A stretch of 64,000 bases of DNA from Pseudomonas lijiangensis (lineage in GTDB: Bacteria; Pseudomonadota; Gammaproteobacteria; Pseudomonadales; Pseudomonadaceae): assembly GCF_018968705.1 (NCBI RefSeq), contig NZ_CP076668.1:1116001-1180000 (forward strand), given 5' to 3'. The translations under genes were made by a program, and so were the position numbers. This document shows positions 8,440 through 17,593 of this stretch, in pieces. Numbering within the stretch: the first letter of the stretch is position 1; every line of letters begins with the position of its first letter. The notes below the pieces were generated by a model, which was given only the letters and a program-made list of their open reading frames with translations, was not told the DNA's origin and did no database searches.

Positions 8440-10644
8440 ATGAAATCTCAGGGCTGGAAAATTGTCAAGAACGAGTGGGGCGATTATGTTGAGCTTCACT
8501 TGGATGTGCCTCTGCCGATCAGCAGCAGGTACCCGACTTTACTCATCGATGGTTTGGAGTACGAAGCGATACTTTCGGAAGATCGTAAAGTGCTAAGAAC
8601 GACTGTCCCTGTTTTTGAAGTTGAGCACGTGAAAGAGGTGACAAGTCCAGAGCTGTTTCTTCCGTGCAAAAATAAACATGATAAACCTTTTAAAAAAAGC
8701 AAAAGAAAGACTTCCGAATCGGCCAGGCTGGCTGCGCCTGATGCACTCTCCGTGGGGCCGTATGCTGTCATTCGCTATGATTATGATTACGGCGATGAAG
8801 CATTGGAGCTCCCGGACGGATGGTCAGGCATTGAGTTTCGAGCCGCGGTGTATATGCCTGATTCACAAGGTGTGTACCCGGTAGTTATTCTTTTGCATGG
8901 GAGGCACTCCACGTGTGAGTTTCCGAGTGAGTCCTATTGGCCTTGTAGAGGAGAGGCGCAGCCGATTCCCAGCTTTGAAGGGTATGGCGCCGCAGCAGAA
9001 GCACTTGCCAGTCATGGCTATGTCGTTGTCTCTTTATCTGCCAATGGCATCACTGCATACGAGTCGCTTAAGGAGAATGCAGACCGGGCGCGAGGGCATT
9101 TAATTCTGGCGCATCTCGATTTATTGAGTGAGGCAAATAAAGGGAACCGTCCGGAGCTTTCATTACTGGAAGGCAGGCTGGATCTGGATGCTATAGGTCT
9201 TATGGGGCATTCGCGTGGCGGATCCGGTGTAGCGTGGGCTGTCACCTTAAACAGGTTACTTGATAAAAACCATGGTATACAGGCTGCTGTACTATTAGGC
9301 AGTACGACGTTTGACGATATTGCCATTCCCGGCACGCATACGGCTGCCATCCTGCCATTTCTGGACGGCGACGTAGCCTGGTTAGACGCGCAACGTAACT
9401 CCGATATCTCTCGCTTTGCATTTGAAGATGACGTGTTTCGAAGTTCTGTACTGCTGTTAGGGGCCAATCATAACTACTTCAATACAGAATGGTCCCCCGG
9501 GAGCCGTTCTGGAGGAGATGATACCGAGGGGTTCTGGGGAGATATTGAAGTCAGTCGCCATCGACCTATAGAGCAGCAGCGTCTCGGTGCATTCTATCTG
9601 GCTGGATTTTTTCGCTTGGTCTTGGGGAGGGAACAGGAATTTTTAGTCCTGTTTGACGGTTCTCCAATCACCATCCCGACGCTTCCACGGGCGTCAGTAC
9701 AAAGTACAGCGTATTTTCCGGCGTCAAGCCGTTATACCGTTCAAAGCTTTGAAAATATGCACTCTCATGACACCTTGTTGATGCCTGGAGAATGGGATTG
9801 GACTATAACTGAAGGTGTTGGAGAGGTTGTCGCGGCTCCCTTGCCGAAGTTTGGCGGGCTGCGGTCTACGCATCATCGACGTCACGGTTTTCTAAATCTC
9901 AAGAGCCTTGGCTTTCAGTTGCCAGCCAAACTGGAACTGCATGTTCGTGACGTGGGAAGCCCTGTTGATTTGTCGCTTTACACGCATTTGAGTTTTCATA
10001 TCGATTACATGCAAGAGGAGAGCGCTGTAGAGTCCGTTGAGCTGCAGGTTACTCTGGATGGCGTTACAGTGGATCTTACCGCAACGCTACAGGAGAGATG
10101 GCCGCTTCCTGAGATAATTAATGGGGTTGAAACGTTTCTTCAGCGACAGATATCTGTGCCGTTAACGGCGTTCTCTTTGAAGGGGCCTGTGAGCGCGTTG
10201 ACTTTTACTTTGCCCAGTGGCGGAGACATTGGCTTGTCCGATATTGTTTTCGTGAAACCTTCACTCGGAAAAAACGAACCCTTGAGGTTGCCGTTCGTCA
10301 GCGCGATGAAAGATATTTTTGTTGTCGCCACTGGCCAGGAACAAACGTTGGAAGTTGAAGTTTTTTTATCAGAGGCCAGTTTGGTTCGGGTGCCGATGTG
10401 GGTGAGTTTCAGAATAATACATAGAGTGTTTGGTGAGATGTATTTTGAAGAACCTCTGGTATTTGAACCCGGCGAGCAATCGAAAACGGCCAGGTTTACT
10501 ATTCTGGCAGGTGGCTTCAGATCGTTCCTGGGTGGGGAGGTTGAGGGGCGTCCTTGTTATATCGTGCCTGTCAAGCTTGAGGCTCTGGCGAATGCGTTAT
10601 TTGCTCGTCCGGCCATGCAGTTCCAGGTACTGCCGTTTCCCTGA
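8440..10644 (+). CDS. Alpha/beta hydrolase with beta-rich C-terminal domain
   Basis: I read a 734-residue protein starting at ATG 8440, which has a clear CAGGAG ribosome binding site 7 bases upstream; in-frame starts up to 52 residues earlier lack one. After about 90 residues with a basic stretch (KPFKKSKRK) comes an alpha/beta hydrolase: the oxyanion motif LLHGRHSTC (His153), the nucleophile elbow GHSRGG (Ser258), FLDGD (Asp309) and GANHNYFN (His344) complete a plausible triad. This resembles PAF-acetylhydrolase/chlorophyllase-like esterases. From about residue 430 the chain looks like beta sandwiches. There is no signal peptide and no membrane segment. The gene is AT-richer than the core and stands alone between GST and glutaredoxin genes. 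The substrate is unknown. Confidence 0.75.
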   Translation: MKSQGWKIVKNEWGDYVELHLDVPLPISSRYPTLLIDGLEYEAILSEDRKVLRTTVPVFEVEHVKEVTSPELFLPCKNKHDKPFKKSKRKTSESARLAAPDALSVGPYAVIRYDYDYGDEALELPDGWSGIEFRAAVYMPDSQGVYPVVILLHGRHSTCEFPSESYWPCRGEAQPIPSFEGYGAAAEALASHGYVVVSLSANGITAYESLKENADRARGHLILAHLDLLSEANKGNRPELSLLEGRLDLDAIGLMGHSRGGSGVAWAVTLNRLLDKNHGIQAAVLLGSTTFDDIAIPGTHTAAILPFLDGDVAWLDAQRNSDISRFAFEDDVFRSSVLLLGANHNYFNTEWSPGSRSGGDDTEGFWGDIEVSRHRPIEQQRLGAFYLAGFFRLVLGREQEFLVLFDGSPITIPTLPRASVQSTAYFPASSRYTVQSFENMHSHDTLLMPGEWDWTITEGVGEVVAAPLPKFGGLRSTHHRRHGFLNLKSLGFQLPAKLELHVRDVGSPVDLSLYTHLSFHIDYMQEESAVESVELQVTLDGVTVDLTATLQERWPLPEIINGVETFLQRQISVPLTAFSLKGPVSALTFTLPSGGDIGLSDIVFVKPSLGKNEPLRLPFVSAMKDIFVVATGQEQTLEVEVFLSEASLVRVPMWVSFRIIHRVFGEMYFEEPLVFEPGEQSKTARFTILAGGFRSFLGGEVEGRPCYIVPVKLEALANALFARPAMQFQVLPFP

Positions 10645-10737
10645 AATAATAGCCAATGGTTTCGTGCGAAGAGCCTTTATAAAAAGGCCGCATGAGAAAC
10701 GATGCTTTGGTTTTGTTAACATCTGAATGCAATCTCT

Positions 10738-10764
10738 GCAGGCGCTGCCTCCGGCAGCTCCTGC
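10738..10764. repeat. REP-like imperfect palindrome
   Basis: GCAGGCGCTGCC and GGCAGCTCCTGC pair, with one mismatched position, around a TCC loop. Such GC-rich GCAGG..GCTGCC hairpins are common between genes in Pseudomonas. It lies between the convergent ends of the hydrolase and glutaredoxin genes and may help end or protect both transcripts. Confidence 0.55.
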
Positions 10765-10777
10765 GGGTACTCTTCTG

Positions 10778-11128
10778 TCACTTCAGCGCTGCCAATATTG
10801 CCTCTTCGCTGAAGCCTCTGATAATCGTGCCATTCACATCAATCAACGGGATCCCGCGCCCACCCAGAGCTTCATAGGCTTTGCGGCCCTCTTCTGACTT
10901 CTCGATGTCGTATTCCTTGAACGGGATACCTTTGCTGTCGAGAAAGCGTCGGGTCTGTTTGCAGTAGCCGCACCACTCGGTGGCATACATCACCACGCGG
11001 GCTTGCGCCTGAGTCTGCGCAGGGATCGCATCCGCCGGGTTGAAGAAGTGCTCGATCTTGCCCCAGTTCTGATAAATCACGACCACCAGCATGATCAGCG
11101 CGAACTTCTTGAGGGTACGCAGCAGCAT
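10778..11128 (-). CDS. Membrane-anchored glutaredoxin-like protein
   Basis: This 116-residue protein starts with one membrane helix (LKKFALIMLVVVIYQNW, residues about 6-22). A glutaredoxin/NrdH-like domain follows, with the redox motif EWCGYCKQT (Cys53 and Cys56) and the cis-proline segment RGIPLIDVNGTIIRGFSEEAI. The WCGYC motif and the tethered domain suggest a thiol-disulfide role at the inner membrane; which side it faces is uncertain. The gene starts 5 bases after the yejK stop, so the two form an operon. I chose the first ATG because it includes the complete hydrophobic segment. Confidence 0.85.
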   Translation of the reverse strand: MLLRTLKKFALIMLVVVIYQNWGKIEHFFNPADAIPAQTQAQARVVMYATEWCGYCKQTRRFLDSKGIPFKEYDIEKSEEGRKAYEALGGRGIPLIDVNGTIIRGFSEEAILAALK

Positions 11129-11133
11129 GTCGG

Positions 11134-12135
11134 TTAGCGCCGTTTCAGCTGGTCGGTGAGTTGGGTTGGCAGGCCCTTGATGATCAGGGTGCCGGCTTGT
11201 TCGTCATATTCGATCTTGTCACCCAGCAGGTGTGCCTCGAAGCTGATCGACAGGCCCTCTGCGCGGCCTGTGAAGCGCCGGAACTGGTTCAGGGTGCGTT
11301 TATCCGCAGGGATCTCCGGCGACAGGCCGTAATCCTTGTTGCGGATGTGATCGTAGAACGCACGGGGACGGTCTTCATCGATCAGCTCGGACAACTCTTC
11401 CAGACCCATGGGTTCGCCCATTTTGCTCTGGCTGCTGGCGTAATCCACGAGGGTCTTGGTTTTCTCGCGAGCGGACTCTTCAGGCAGGTCTTCGCTTTCC
11501 ACGAAGTCGCTGAACGCCTTGAGCAGGGTGCGGGTTTCGCCGGGGCCGTCCACGCCTTCCTGGCAGCCGATGAAGTCGCGGAAGTACTCCGAGACTTTCT
11601 TGCCGTTCTTGCCCTTGATGAAGGAGATGTACTGCTTGGATTGCTTGTTGTTCTGCCATTCCGAAATGTTGATCCGGGCAGCCAGGTGCAGCTGGCCCAG
11701 ATCCAGGTGACGGGACGGGGTTACGTCCAGCTCGTCATTCACTGCCACGCCTTCGCTGTGGTGCAGCAGCGCGATGGCCAGATAATCGGTCATGCCTTGC
11801 TGGTAATGGGCGAACAGCACATGGCCGCCCACTGACAGGTTGGACTCTTCCATCAGCTTCTGCAGGTGCTCCACCGAGACGCGAGAGAACGCCGTGAAGT
11901 CGTTTGCGCCGTCCAGATACTCTTTCAGCCAGCCGCTGAACGGGTGCGCACCGGATTCGGCGTGGAACAACCCCCAGGCCTTGCCCTGTTTGGCGTTATA
12001 GCTCTCGTTGAGGTCCGCGAGCATGTTCTCGATGGCCTGGGACTCGGCGAGTTCGGTATCGCGAGCGTGGAGAACAGCGGGCGTACCATCGGGTTTCTTG
12101 TCGATCAGGTGAACTATGCAATGACGGATCGGCAT
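11134..12135 (-). CDS. yejK: Nucleoid-associated protein YejK (NdpA)
   Basis: This 333-residue protein matches the YejK/NdpA family in length and sequence: the N-terminal [19 protein letters not shown], the middle region [23 protein letters not shown], and the C-terminal [19 protein letters not shown] with [14 protein letters not shown]. Family members bind the nucleoid and are conserved in gammaproteobacteria; their exact function is not settled. In Pseudomonas the gene usually sits near an HU gene and valS, as it does here. It heads a two-gene operon with the glutaredoxin-like gene and is divergent from the HU gene. Confidence 0.93.
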   Translation of the reverse strand: MPIRHCIVHLIDKKPDGTPAVLHARDTELAESQAIENMLADLNESYNAKQGKAWGLFHAESGAHPFSGWLKEYLDGANDFTAFSRVSVEHLQKLMEESNLSVGGHVLFAHYQQGMTDYLAIALLHHSEGVAVNDELDVTPSRHLDLGQLHLAARINISEWQNNKQSKQYISFIKGKNGKKVSEYFRDFIGCQEGVDGPGETRTLLKAFSDFVESEDLPEESAREKTKTLVDYASSQSKMGEPMGLEELSELIDEDRPRAFYDHIRNKDYGLSPEIPADKRTLNQFRRFTGRAEGLSISFEAHLLGDKIEYDEQAGTLIIKGLPTQLTDQLKRR

Positions 12136-12525
12136 GGATATCTCGGCTGGTAATGATGAAGAGCGGACAGCTCGTGCAAGGCCGTCAGTGTAACGCAGGC
12201 CTGCGAAAAATGGCCTTGCAGAGCCCGGTTTTCCACTCGGCAGGATGTTTTATGATCAATTTTTGAGCGATTACCGCTTAAACCTGACCAAAAGGATAGG
12301 TAAGGGCGGATATTTGCCCGGCTCTGTGCTAGTTTTGCCCGGTCTTGCGCACTCAAGCGCGCCAAGCATGCAGATCGTCTACGTGTGGGCCGAACCAAAT
12401 CCCGGTTTAAGTATCTACATTTCGCGATTTATCGTGGCTGCCAGCGGAGTCTGGTTCATTGCCCGGCCTTTGGCCGACGTTACGTTCTGCAATCCAAATG
12501 AATTTGATAGGGAAGGAACACCACC
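12136..12525. other. Divergent promoter region between yejK and the HU gene
   Basis: This 390-base stretch has no supported gene. It must hold the divergent promoters of yejK and the HU gene. A strong purine-rich ribosome binding site (GGGAAGGAAC) lies just before the HU ATG. The short inverted repeat GGCCTTTGGCC near 12466 could be an operator or chance. I found no repeat of the REP families here. Confidence 0.5.
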
Positions 12526-12807
12526 ATGGCTCTTACCAAAGACCAATTGATCGCCGATATCGCTGAAGCTATCGACGCGCCAAAAACCACCGCGCGTAAT
12601 GCTCTTGAGCAGTTGGGCCAAATCGTTGCCGACCAACTGGAAAACGGCGTTGAAATCACCTTGCCAGGTATCGGCAAGCTGAAAGTTGCTGAGCGTCCAG
12701 CTCGCACCGGCCGCAACCCTTCGACTGGCGCTGCCATCGAAATCGCTGCCAAGAAAGTCATCAAGTTCGTACCGGCCAAAGTGCTGAACGACTCGATCAA
12801 CAAGTAA
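12526..12807 (+). CDS. hupN: HU family DNA-binding protein (HupN-like)
   Basis: This 93-residue protein has the complete HU/IHF fold: the helical dimerisation part (MALTKDQLIADIAEAIDAPKTTARNALEQLGQIV), strands with LPGIGKLKVAERPARTGRNPSTGAAIEI, which includes the DNA-intercalating arm with the conserved R-x-x-RNP proline, and the final helix. It bends and compacts DNA as a dimer. Pseudomonas carries several HU paralogues; the N-terminal sequence and the location beside yejK and near valS fit the one called HupN in P. putida. The ribosome binding site is strong and an intrinsic terminator follows at once, so it is monocistronic. Confidence 0.9.
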   Translation: MALTKDQLIADIAEAIDAPKTTARNALEQLGQIVADQLENGVEITLPGIGKLKVAERPARTGRNPSTGAAIEIAAKKVIKFVPAKVLNDSINK

Positions 12808-12823
12808 GCTCACGCTTGCTGTG

Positions 12824-12862
12824 AAAAAGCCGTGCACCGGTTAACCGGGCACGGCTTTTTTT
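12824..12862 (+). terminator. Intrinsic terminator of the HU gene
   Basis: AAGCCGTGC and GCACGGCTT, plus the inner CCGG/CCGG, form a long stem with one bulged A. A run of seven T follows, starting 17 bases after the HU stop codon. Confidence 0.92.
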
Positions 12863-12867
12863 GGTCC

Positions 12868-12970
12868 TGTAAGAGCGCGCTTGCCCGCGACCGAGTGCGA
12901 AGCGCTCGCAAAATTTACGACTGCTACGCAGCCGGTCGTCGGAGTGCCGCCCAGGGCAAGCGCTCTTACA
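12868..12970. repeat. REP-like palindromic element between HU and rlmF
   Basis: The ends TGTAAGAGCG (12868-12877) and CGCTCTTACA (12961-12970) are inverted copies, and the complementarity continues inward to TTGCCC/GGGCAA apart from a two-base insertion in the left arm. Smaller hairpins lie inside. This is a Pseudomonas intergenic repeat type distinct from the two other families in this window. Its right arm supplies the stop codon of rlmF. Confidence 0.7.
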
Positions 12971-13928
12971 TGAAGGTCCAGGCCACAAAGCGGCTTTGCT
13001 TCTGGCCCTGGCCCATTTCCACGACCCGGCTCTTCAGCACGCCGGCTCGTGTCAGCGCAGCCTGAATGGCAGGCAGGTTCGAGGCCTTGGATACCAGTGT
13101 GCTGAACCAGCGCACCTGAGTCGGTATCTGGGCGCTTTCGTGGATCAACTGGGTCACGAAGCCGATCTCGCCACCTTCACACCACAGTTCCTGGGATTGC
13201 CCGCCGAAATTGAGCACCGGCAGCTTGCGCTTGGGGTCAGCCTTGCCCAGTGCGCGCCATTTACGCTGGCTGCCGCGCTGCGCTTCTTCCAGTGAGGAGT
13301 GGAAGGGCGGGTTGCACAGGCTCACCTCGAAGCGTTCGCTGCTGTCGAGCAGGCCCAGCAGGATGTGCTTGCGATTGGTCTGCTGACGCACGCTGATGGC
13401 CTTGCTCAAGCCATTGGCCTTGATGATGGTCGTGGCGGCGGCGATGGCGGTGCTGTCGATATCCGAGCCTACGAAGTGCCAGCCGTAGTCGCTATGGCCC
13501 AGCAAGGGGTAGATGCAGTTGGCACCGGTGCCGATGTCCAGGGCCTTGATCGACGCGCCGCGTGGAATCTCGCCATTGTTCTCGCTGGCCAGCAGGTCGG
13601 CGAGAAAATGCAGGTAGTCCGCACGGCCCGGAATCGGCGGGCACAGGTAGTCGGCCGGAATATCCCAGTGGGCGATGCCGTACAGCGACTTGAGCAGCGC
13701 CCGGTTGAACACGCGCACGGCCACAGGGTTGGCGAAGTCGATGCTTTCCTTCCCGTAGGGATTGAGAATCACGAACTCGGCCAGTTCCGGGCTGCTGTTG
13801 ATCAGCCTGGGGAAGTCGTAGCGACCCTGATGGCGATTGCGCGGATGCAGCGTGGCCTTCTCGCGGGGTTCTGCCGGTTTGGCGGGACGTTGAGGCTTTT
13901 TGCGGGGAGGCTTGTGTGGCGTAGTCAT
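12966..13928 (-). CDS. rlmF: 23S rRNA (adenine-1618-N6)-methyltransferase RlmF
   Basis: This 320-residue protein is a class I SAM-dependent methyltransferase: [16 protein letters not shown] is the SAM-binding loop, VGSDID the acidic end of strand 2, and [10 protein letters not shown] the NPPF motif typical of N6-adenine methyltransferases. The arrangement and the N-terminal region ([16 protein letters not shown]) match RlmF (YbiN), which methylates A1618 of 23S rRNA. I chose ATG 13928; an in-frame TTG 13 codons earlier adds a segment unlike the family. A basic, proline-rich start ([12 protein letters not shown]) is common in Pseudomonas orthologues. The stop codon falls within a REP-like element. 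Confidence 0.92.
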   Translation of the reverse strand: MTTPHKPPRKKPQRPAKPAEPREKATLHPRNRHQGRYDFPRLINSSPELAEFVILNPYGKESIDFANPVAVRVFNRALLKSLYGIAHWDIPADYLCPPIPGRADYLHFLADLLASENNGEIPRGASIKALDIGTGANCIYPLLGHSDYGWHFVGSDIDSTAIAAATTIIKANGLSKAISVRQQTNRKHILLGLLDSSERFEVSLCNPPFHSSLEEAQRGSQRKWRALGKADPKRKLPVLNFGGQSQELWCEGGEIGFVTQLIHESAQIPTQVRWFSTLVSKASNLPAIQAALTRAGVLKSRVVEMGQGQKQSRFVAWTFM

Positions 13929-13974
13929 GGTGAGTCGTTCTGAAGATGCGAAGCAGTTAAGGCGCAAACGCCAC

Positions 13975-14067
13975 TTGTGGGAGGCAGCTTGCTGGCGACA
14001 AAGGCCTGAAAGCCGGCAGATATTCTGCGTCTGTAGGCTACAGTCGCCAGCAAGCTGCCTCCCACAA
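13975..14067. repeat. REPIN-type inverted pair, copy A
   Basis: Perfect 25-base arms, starting TTGTGGGAGGCAGCTTGCTG (13975-13999) and repeated inverted at 14043-14067, flank a middle that contains AGATATTCTGCGTCTG. Nearly identical elements occur at 28073-28161 and 50644-50735. Paired REPs of this size (REPINs) are mobilised as non-autonomous units by RAYT transposases in Pseudomonas. No RAYT gene lies in this window. Confidence 0.9.
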
Positions 14068-14098
14068 AGTGATTGATGACCTTGACTGATCGGTATTC

Positions 14099-14123
14099 GC
14101 GAGAGGCCTCAATGACCTCTCGC
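14099..14123. repeat. Short REP-like hairpin after valS
   Basis: GCGAGAGG (14099-14106) and CCTCTCGC (14116-14123) are inverted copies with a 9-base loop. It sits 20 bases beyond the valS stop codon. There is no T-run, so it is more likely a REP relic that protects the 3' end of the mRNA than a terminator. Confidence 0.55.
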
Positions 14124-14143
14124 GCTCCTACCAGCACACAGGG

Positions 14144-16990
14144 CTACAAACTGGCGATACGTGCGTGTTGCTCGGCCAGCTTGCTCAGGGCCTGTTCGGC
14201 TTCGGTCAGCTTGGCGCGTTCCTTGGCGATGACTTCAGGCGGTGCCTTGTCAACGAACGCTGCGTTGGACAGCTTGCCGCCCACGCGCTGGACTTCGCCT
14301 TGCAGACGCTGGATTTCCTTGTCCAGACGCGCCAGCTCGGCGCCCTTGTCGATCAGGCCGGCCATTGGCACCAGCACTTCCATCTCGCCCACCAGACCGG
14401 TCGCGGACAGCGGCGCTTCTGCACCTTCAGCCAGTACGGTGATGGATTCGAGCTTGGCCAGTTTCTTGAGCAGGTAGTCGTTTTCGCTCAGGCGACGCTG
14501 GTCTTCGGCGTTGACGTTCTTGAGGAACAGTTGCAGCGGCTTGCCCGGGCCGATGTTCATTTCGCCACGGATGTTACGCACGGCCAGCATCAGGCCCTTG
14601 AGCCATTCGATGTCACCTTCGGCAGCCGGGTCGATGCGGCTTTCATTGGCCACCGGCCAGGCCTGCAGCATGATGGTCTTGCCGTTGATGCCGGCCAGCG
14701 GCGCCAGGCGCTGCCAGATTTCTTCGGTGATGAACGGCATGAACGGATGCGCCAGACGCAACGCGACTTCCAGCACGCGAACCAGTGTGCGACGAGTGCC
14801 GCGCTGACGTTCGATCGGAGCGTTTTCGTCCCAGAGCACAGGCTTGGAGAGTTCCAGATACCAGTCGCAGTACTGGTTCCAGATGAACTCGTACAGCGCT
14901 TGCGCAGCGAGGTCGAAACGGAACTGATCCAGCTGGCGGGTCACTTCGGCTTCGGTGCGTTGCAGCTGCGAGATGATCCAGCGGTCAGCCAGGGACAGTT
15001 CGACTTCTTCGCCGTTCTGGCCGCAGTCTTCGCCCTTGTCCAGCACATAGCGCGCTGCGTTCCAGATCTTGTTGCAGAAGTTGCGATAGCCTTCCACGCG
15101 GCCCATGTCGAACTTGATGTCGCGACCGGTGGACGCCAGCGAGCAGAAGGTGAAGCGCAGGGCGTCGGTGCCGTAGCTGGCGATGCCGTCGGCGAATTCC
15201 TGACGGGTCTGCTTTTCGATCTTCTTGGCCAGTTGTGGCTGCATCAGACCGCTGGTGCGTTTCTGCACCAGGGTTTCCAGGTCGATGCCGTCGACGATAT
15301 CCAGCGGGTCCAGGACGTTGCCCTTGGACTTGGACATCTTCTGGCCCTGGCCATCGCGCACCAGACCATGCACGTAGACGGTCTTGAACGGTACTTGCGG
15401 CGTGCCGTCTTCGTTCTTCACCAGATGCATGGTGAGCATGATCATCCGGGCGACCCAGAAGAAAATGATGTCGAAGCCGGTGACCAGCACGTCGGTGGAA
15501 TGGAAGGTTTCCAGCGCCTTGGTCTTTTCCGGCCAGCCGAGAGTGGAGAAGGTCCACAGGCCCGAGCTGAACCAGGTGTCCAGGACGTCGTTGTCCTGTT
15601 GCAGCGCAACGTCCGGCCCCAAGTTGTTCTTGGCGCGGACTTCGGCTTCGTCGCGACCGACGTAGACCTTGCCGGACTCGTCGTACCAGGCCGGAATGCG
15701 GTGGCCCCACCAGAGCTGACGGCTGATGCACCAGTCCTGAATGTCGCGCATCCAGGAGAAGTACATGTTCTCGTATTGCTTGGGCACGAAGGCGATGCGG
15801 CCGTCTTCCACGGCAGCGATGGCAGGTTCGGCCAATGGCTTGGTGGAAACGTACCACTGGTCGGTCAGCCACGGCTCGATGATGGTGCCGGAACGGTCGC
15901 CTTTCGGGACTTTCAGGGCGTGGTCATCAACGCTCACCAGCAGGCCGGCGGCATCGAATGCGGCAACGATCTGCTTGCGGGCTTCGAAACGGTCCAGGCC
16001 GGCGTATTCGGCAGGCAGGCGGCCGTCGATGGACTCGTTGAGCGTACCGTCGAGGTTGAACACCTGTGCGGCAGGCAGGACGGAAGCGTTCTTGTCGAAG
16101 ATGTTCAGCAGCGGCAGGTTGTGGCGCTTGCCGACTTCGTAGTCGTTGAAATCGTGGGCCGGGGTGATTTTCACGCAGCCGGTGCCGAATTCAGGGTCGC
16201 AGTAATCGTCTGCAATGATCGGGATGCGACGGCCAACCAGTGGCAGCTCGACGAACTTGCCGATCAGCGCCTTGTAACGCTCGTCTTCAGGGTTCACCGC
16301 AACGGCCGCGTCACCGAGCATTGTTTCAGGGCGCGTGGTGGCAACGATCAGGTAATCCAGGCCTTCAGCGGTTTTCGCGCCGTCGGCCAGCGGGTAGCGC
16401 AGGTTCCACAGGTGACCTTTCTCGTCGTGGTTTTCCACTTCGAGATCGGAAATCGCGGTGTGCAGCTTGGTGTCCCAGTTGACCAGACGCTTGCCACGGT
16501 AGATCAGGCCGTCTTCATGCAGACGAACGAAGGCTTCCTGTACGGCGGCGGACATGCCGTCGTCCATGGTGAAGCGCTCGCGGCTCCAGTCCACGGACGA
16601 ACCCAGGCGACGGATCTGACGGCTGATGTTGCCACCGGACTCATCCTTCCATTCCCAGATCTTTTCCAGAAACTTCTCGCGGCCCAGGTCGTGACGACTC
16701 TGGCCCTGAGCTTCGATGCGGCGCTCTACCAGCATTTGGGTGGCGATACCCGCATGGTCGGTGCCCGGCTGCCACAGGGTATTGCGGCCCTGCATGCGAC
16801 GGAAACGGATCAGGGCGTCCATGATCGCGTTATTGAAGCCATGACCCATGTGCAGGCTGCCGGTCACGTTCGGCGGCGGAATCATGATGGTGTAGGAGTC
16901 ACCCGCGCCCTGGGGAGCGAAATAGTTTTCGGACTCCCAGGTCTGGTACCAGGAAGTTTCGATGGCGTGCGGCTGGTAAGTCTTGTCCAT
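14144..16990 (-). CDS. valS: Valyl-tRNA synthetase
   Basis: This 948-residue class Ia synthetase charges tRNA-Val. The HIGH-type motif appears as [14 protein letters not shown] near the N-terminus and the KMSKS motif as [14 protein letters not shown] near residue 560. Between them is the CP1 editing domain ([30 protein letters not shown]), which removes mischarged threonine. The anticodon-binding domain ([13 protein letters not shown]) and a C-terminal coiled coil ([15 protein letters not shown]) complete it. The length matches other ValRS. ATG 16990 fits the family start; a TTG 14 codons earlier is unlikely. Confidence 0.97.
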   Translation of the reverse strand: MDKTYQPHAIETSWYQTWESENYFAPQGAGDSYTIMIPPPNVTGSLHMGHGFNNAIMDALIRFRRMQGRNTLWQPGTDHAGIATQMLVERRIEAQGQSRHDLGREKFLEKIWEWKDESGGNISRQIRRLGSSVDWSRERFTMDDGMSAAVQEAFVRLHEDGLIYRGKRLVNWDTKLHTAISDLEVENHDEKGHLWNLRYPLADGAKTAEGLDYLIVATTRPETMLGDAAVAVNPEDERYKALIGKFVELPLVGRRIPIIADDYCDPEFGTGCVKITPAHDFNDYEVGKRHNLPLLNIFDKNASVLPAAQVFNLDGTLNESIDGRLPAEYAGLDRFEARKQIVAAFDAAGLLVSVDDHALKVPKGDRSGTIIEPWLTDQWYVSTKPLAEPAIAAVEDGRIAFVPKQYENMYFSWMRDIQDWCISRQLWWGHRIPAWYDESGKVYVGRDEAEVRAKNNLGPDVALQQDNDVLDTWFSSGLWTFSTLGWPEKTKALETFHSTDVLVTGFDIIFFWVARMIMLTMHLVKNEDGTPQVPFKTVYVHGLVRDGQGQKMSKSKGNVLDPLDIVDGIDLETLVQKRTSGLMQPQLAKKIEKQTRQEFADGIASYGTDALRFTFCSLASTGRDIKFDMGRVEGYRNFCNKIWNAARYVLDKGEDCGQNGEEVELSLADRWIISQLQRTEAEVTRQLDQFRFDLAAQALYEFIWNQYCDWYLELSKPVLWDENAPIERQRGTRRTLVRVLEVALRLAHPFMPFITEEIWQRLAPLAGINGKTIMLQAWPVANESRIDPAAEGDIEWLKGLMLAVRNIRGEMNIGPGKPLQLFLKNVNAEDQRRLSENDYLLKKLAKLESITVLAEGAEAPLSATGLVGEMEVLVPMAGLIDKGAELARLDKEIQRLQGEVQRVGGKLSNAAFVDKAPPEVIAKERAKLTEAEQALSKLAEQHARIASL

Positions 16991-17042
16991 GCGCGGCGGG
17001 ACCCTGTGGCATTGATTCAGAAAAGCCGACAAGTATAGACCG

Positions 17043-17155
17043 GGGGGGAGTTGCAGGCTACAAGCTGCAAGTTGAAAGCTACAAGCTACAAGCTACAAGC
17101 GCAAAGCCCCGAGCTTTTTCTTGCAGCTTAAAGCTTTCCGCTTGCAGCTGAGGCC
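17043..17155. repeat. AGCTACA tandem repeat and imperfect inverted repeat
   Basis: Between valS and the upstream small gene there are 3.4 copies of the 7-base unit AGCTACA (17077-17100). Around them are several words of the AAGCTGCAAG type, present directly on the left (near 17061) and inverted on the right (17120-17150). The block looks like a decayed Pseudomonas intergenic repeat. Its right part runs into the last codons of the small protein gene. Confidence 0.55.
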
Positions 17156-17586
17156 ACAAGCCTCTCCACCCTAGCCTCAAGCCGGCGCTTTATCTCCGTC
17201 TCGATGTGCGGTGCAAAGTCGTCGATCACGTCTTGCATGATCAGTTGCGCCGCGGCCCGCAGTTCTCTGTCCAGATGCAGCAGGGCATCGGGGTTCGGGC
17301 TGGATTGCGGTTCCGGTTTCAGTTCCGGTTCGGGAGCGGGCTGAGGAGCTGCTGCTTGCACGGGGATGTCAGGCAGGAGCGTCGGAATGTCCGGATTGTC
17401 GTAATCCGCTTCCTGCATTCTGTCGGGCTTGTTGCCGACGACGTCGAACAGCAAGGGGATCTGGACTTCGCGGTGGATCGTGTCCGTCAGCAGGGGCGGT
17501 TGCAGGTTGTCATCGCCGAGCAGTTGGCGGATCGATTCGAGGTCGTCCAGCAGAAGCGCAGGTTCAGCTTTTTTTGAAGTATCCAT
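17128..17586 (-). CDS. Conserved Pseudomonas hypothetical protein between holC and valS
   Basis: This is a 152-residue protein with no recognised domain. It has a helical N-terminus (LLLDDLESIRQLLGDD), a proline-rich, low-complexity middle (AAPQPAPEPELKPEPQSSPNP), and a helical C-terminus (ALLHLDRELRAAAQLIMQDVIDDFAPHIETEIKRRLEARVERLV) that could form a coiled coil. It lies between holC and valS, the same place as in other Pseudomonas, and starts only 7 bases after holC. That suggests a link to the polymerase clamp loader or merely co-transcription. ATG 17586 is preferred because upstream in-frame codons lie within holC. Confidence 0.8.
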   Translation of the reverse strand: MDTSKKAEPALLLDDLESIRQLLGDDNLQPPLLTDTIHREVQIPLLFDVVGNKPDRMQEADYDNPDIPTLLPDIPVQAAAPQPAPEPELKPEPQSSPNPDALLHLDRELRAAAQLIMQDVIDDFAPHIETEIKRRLEARVERLVASAASGKL

Positions 17587-17593
17587 CGTGTAC

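Noticed and set aside
14165..17038. A 957-codon open frame on the plus strand opposite valS
   Set aside because: It is the mirror of a well-supported synthetase gene. Its translation is rich in repeated low-complexity Gly/Ala/Val/Gln and has no domain; such frames are a by-product of high-GC codon use.
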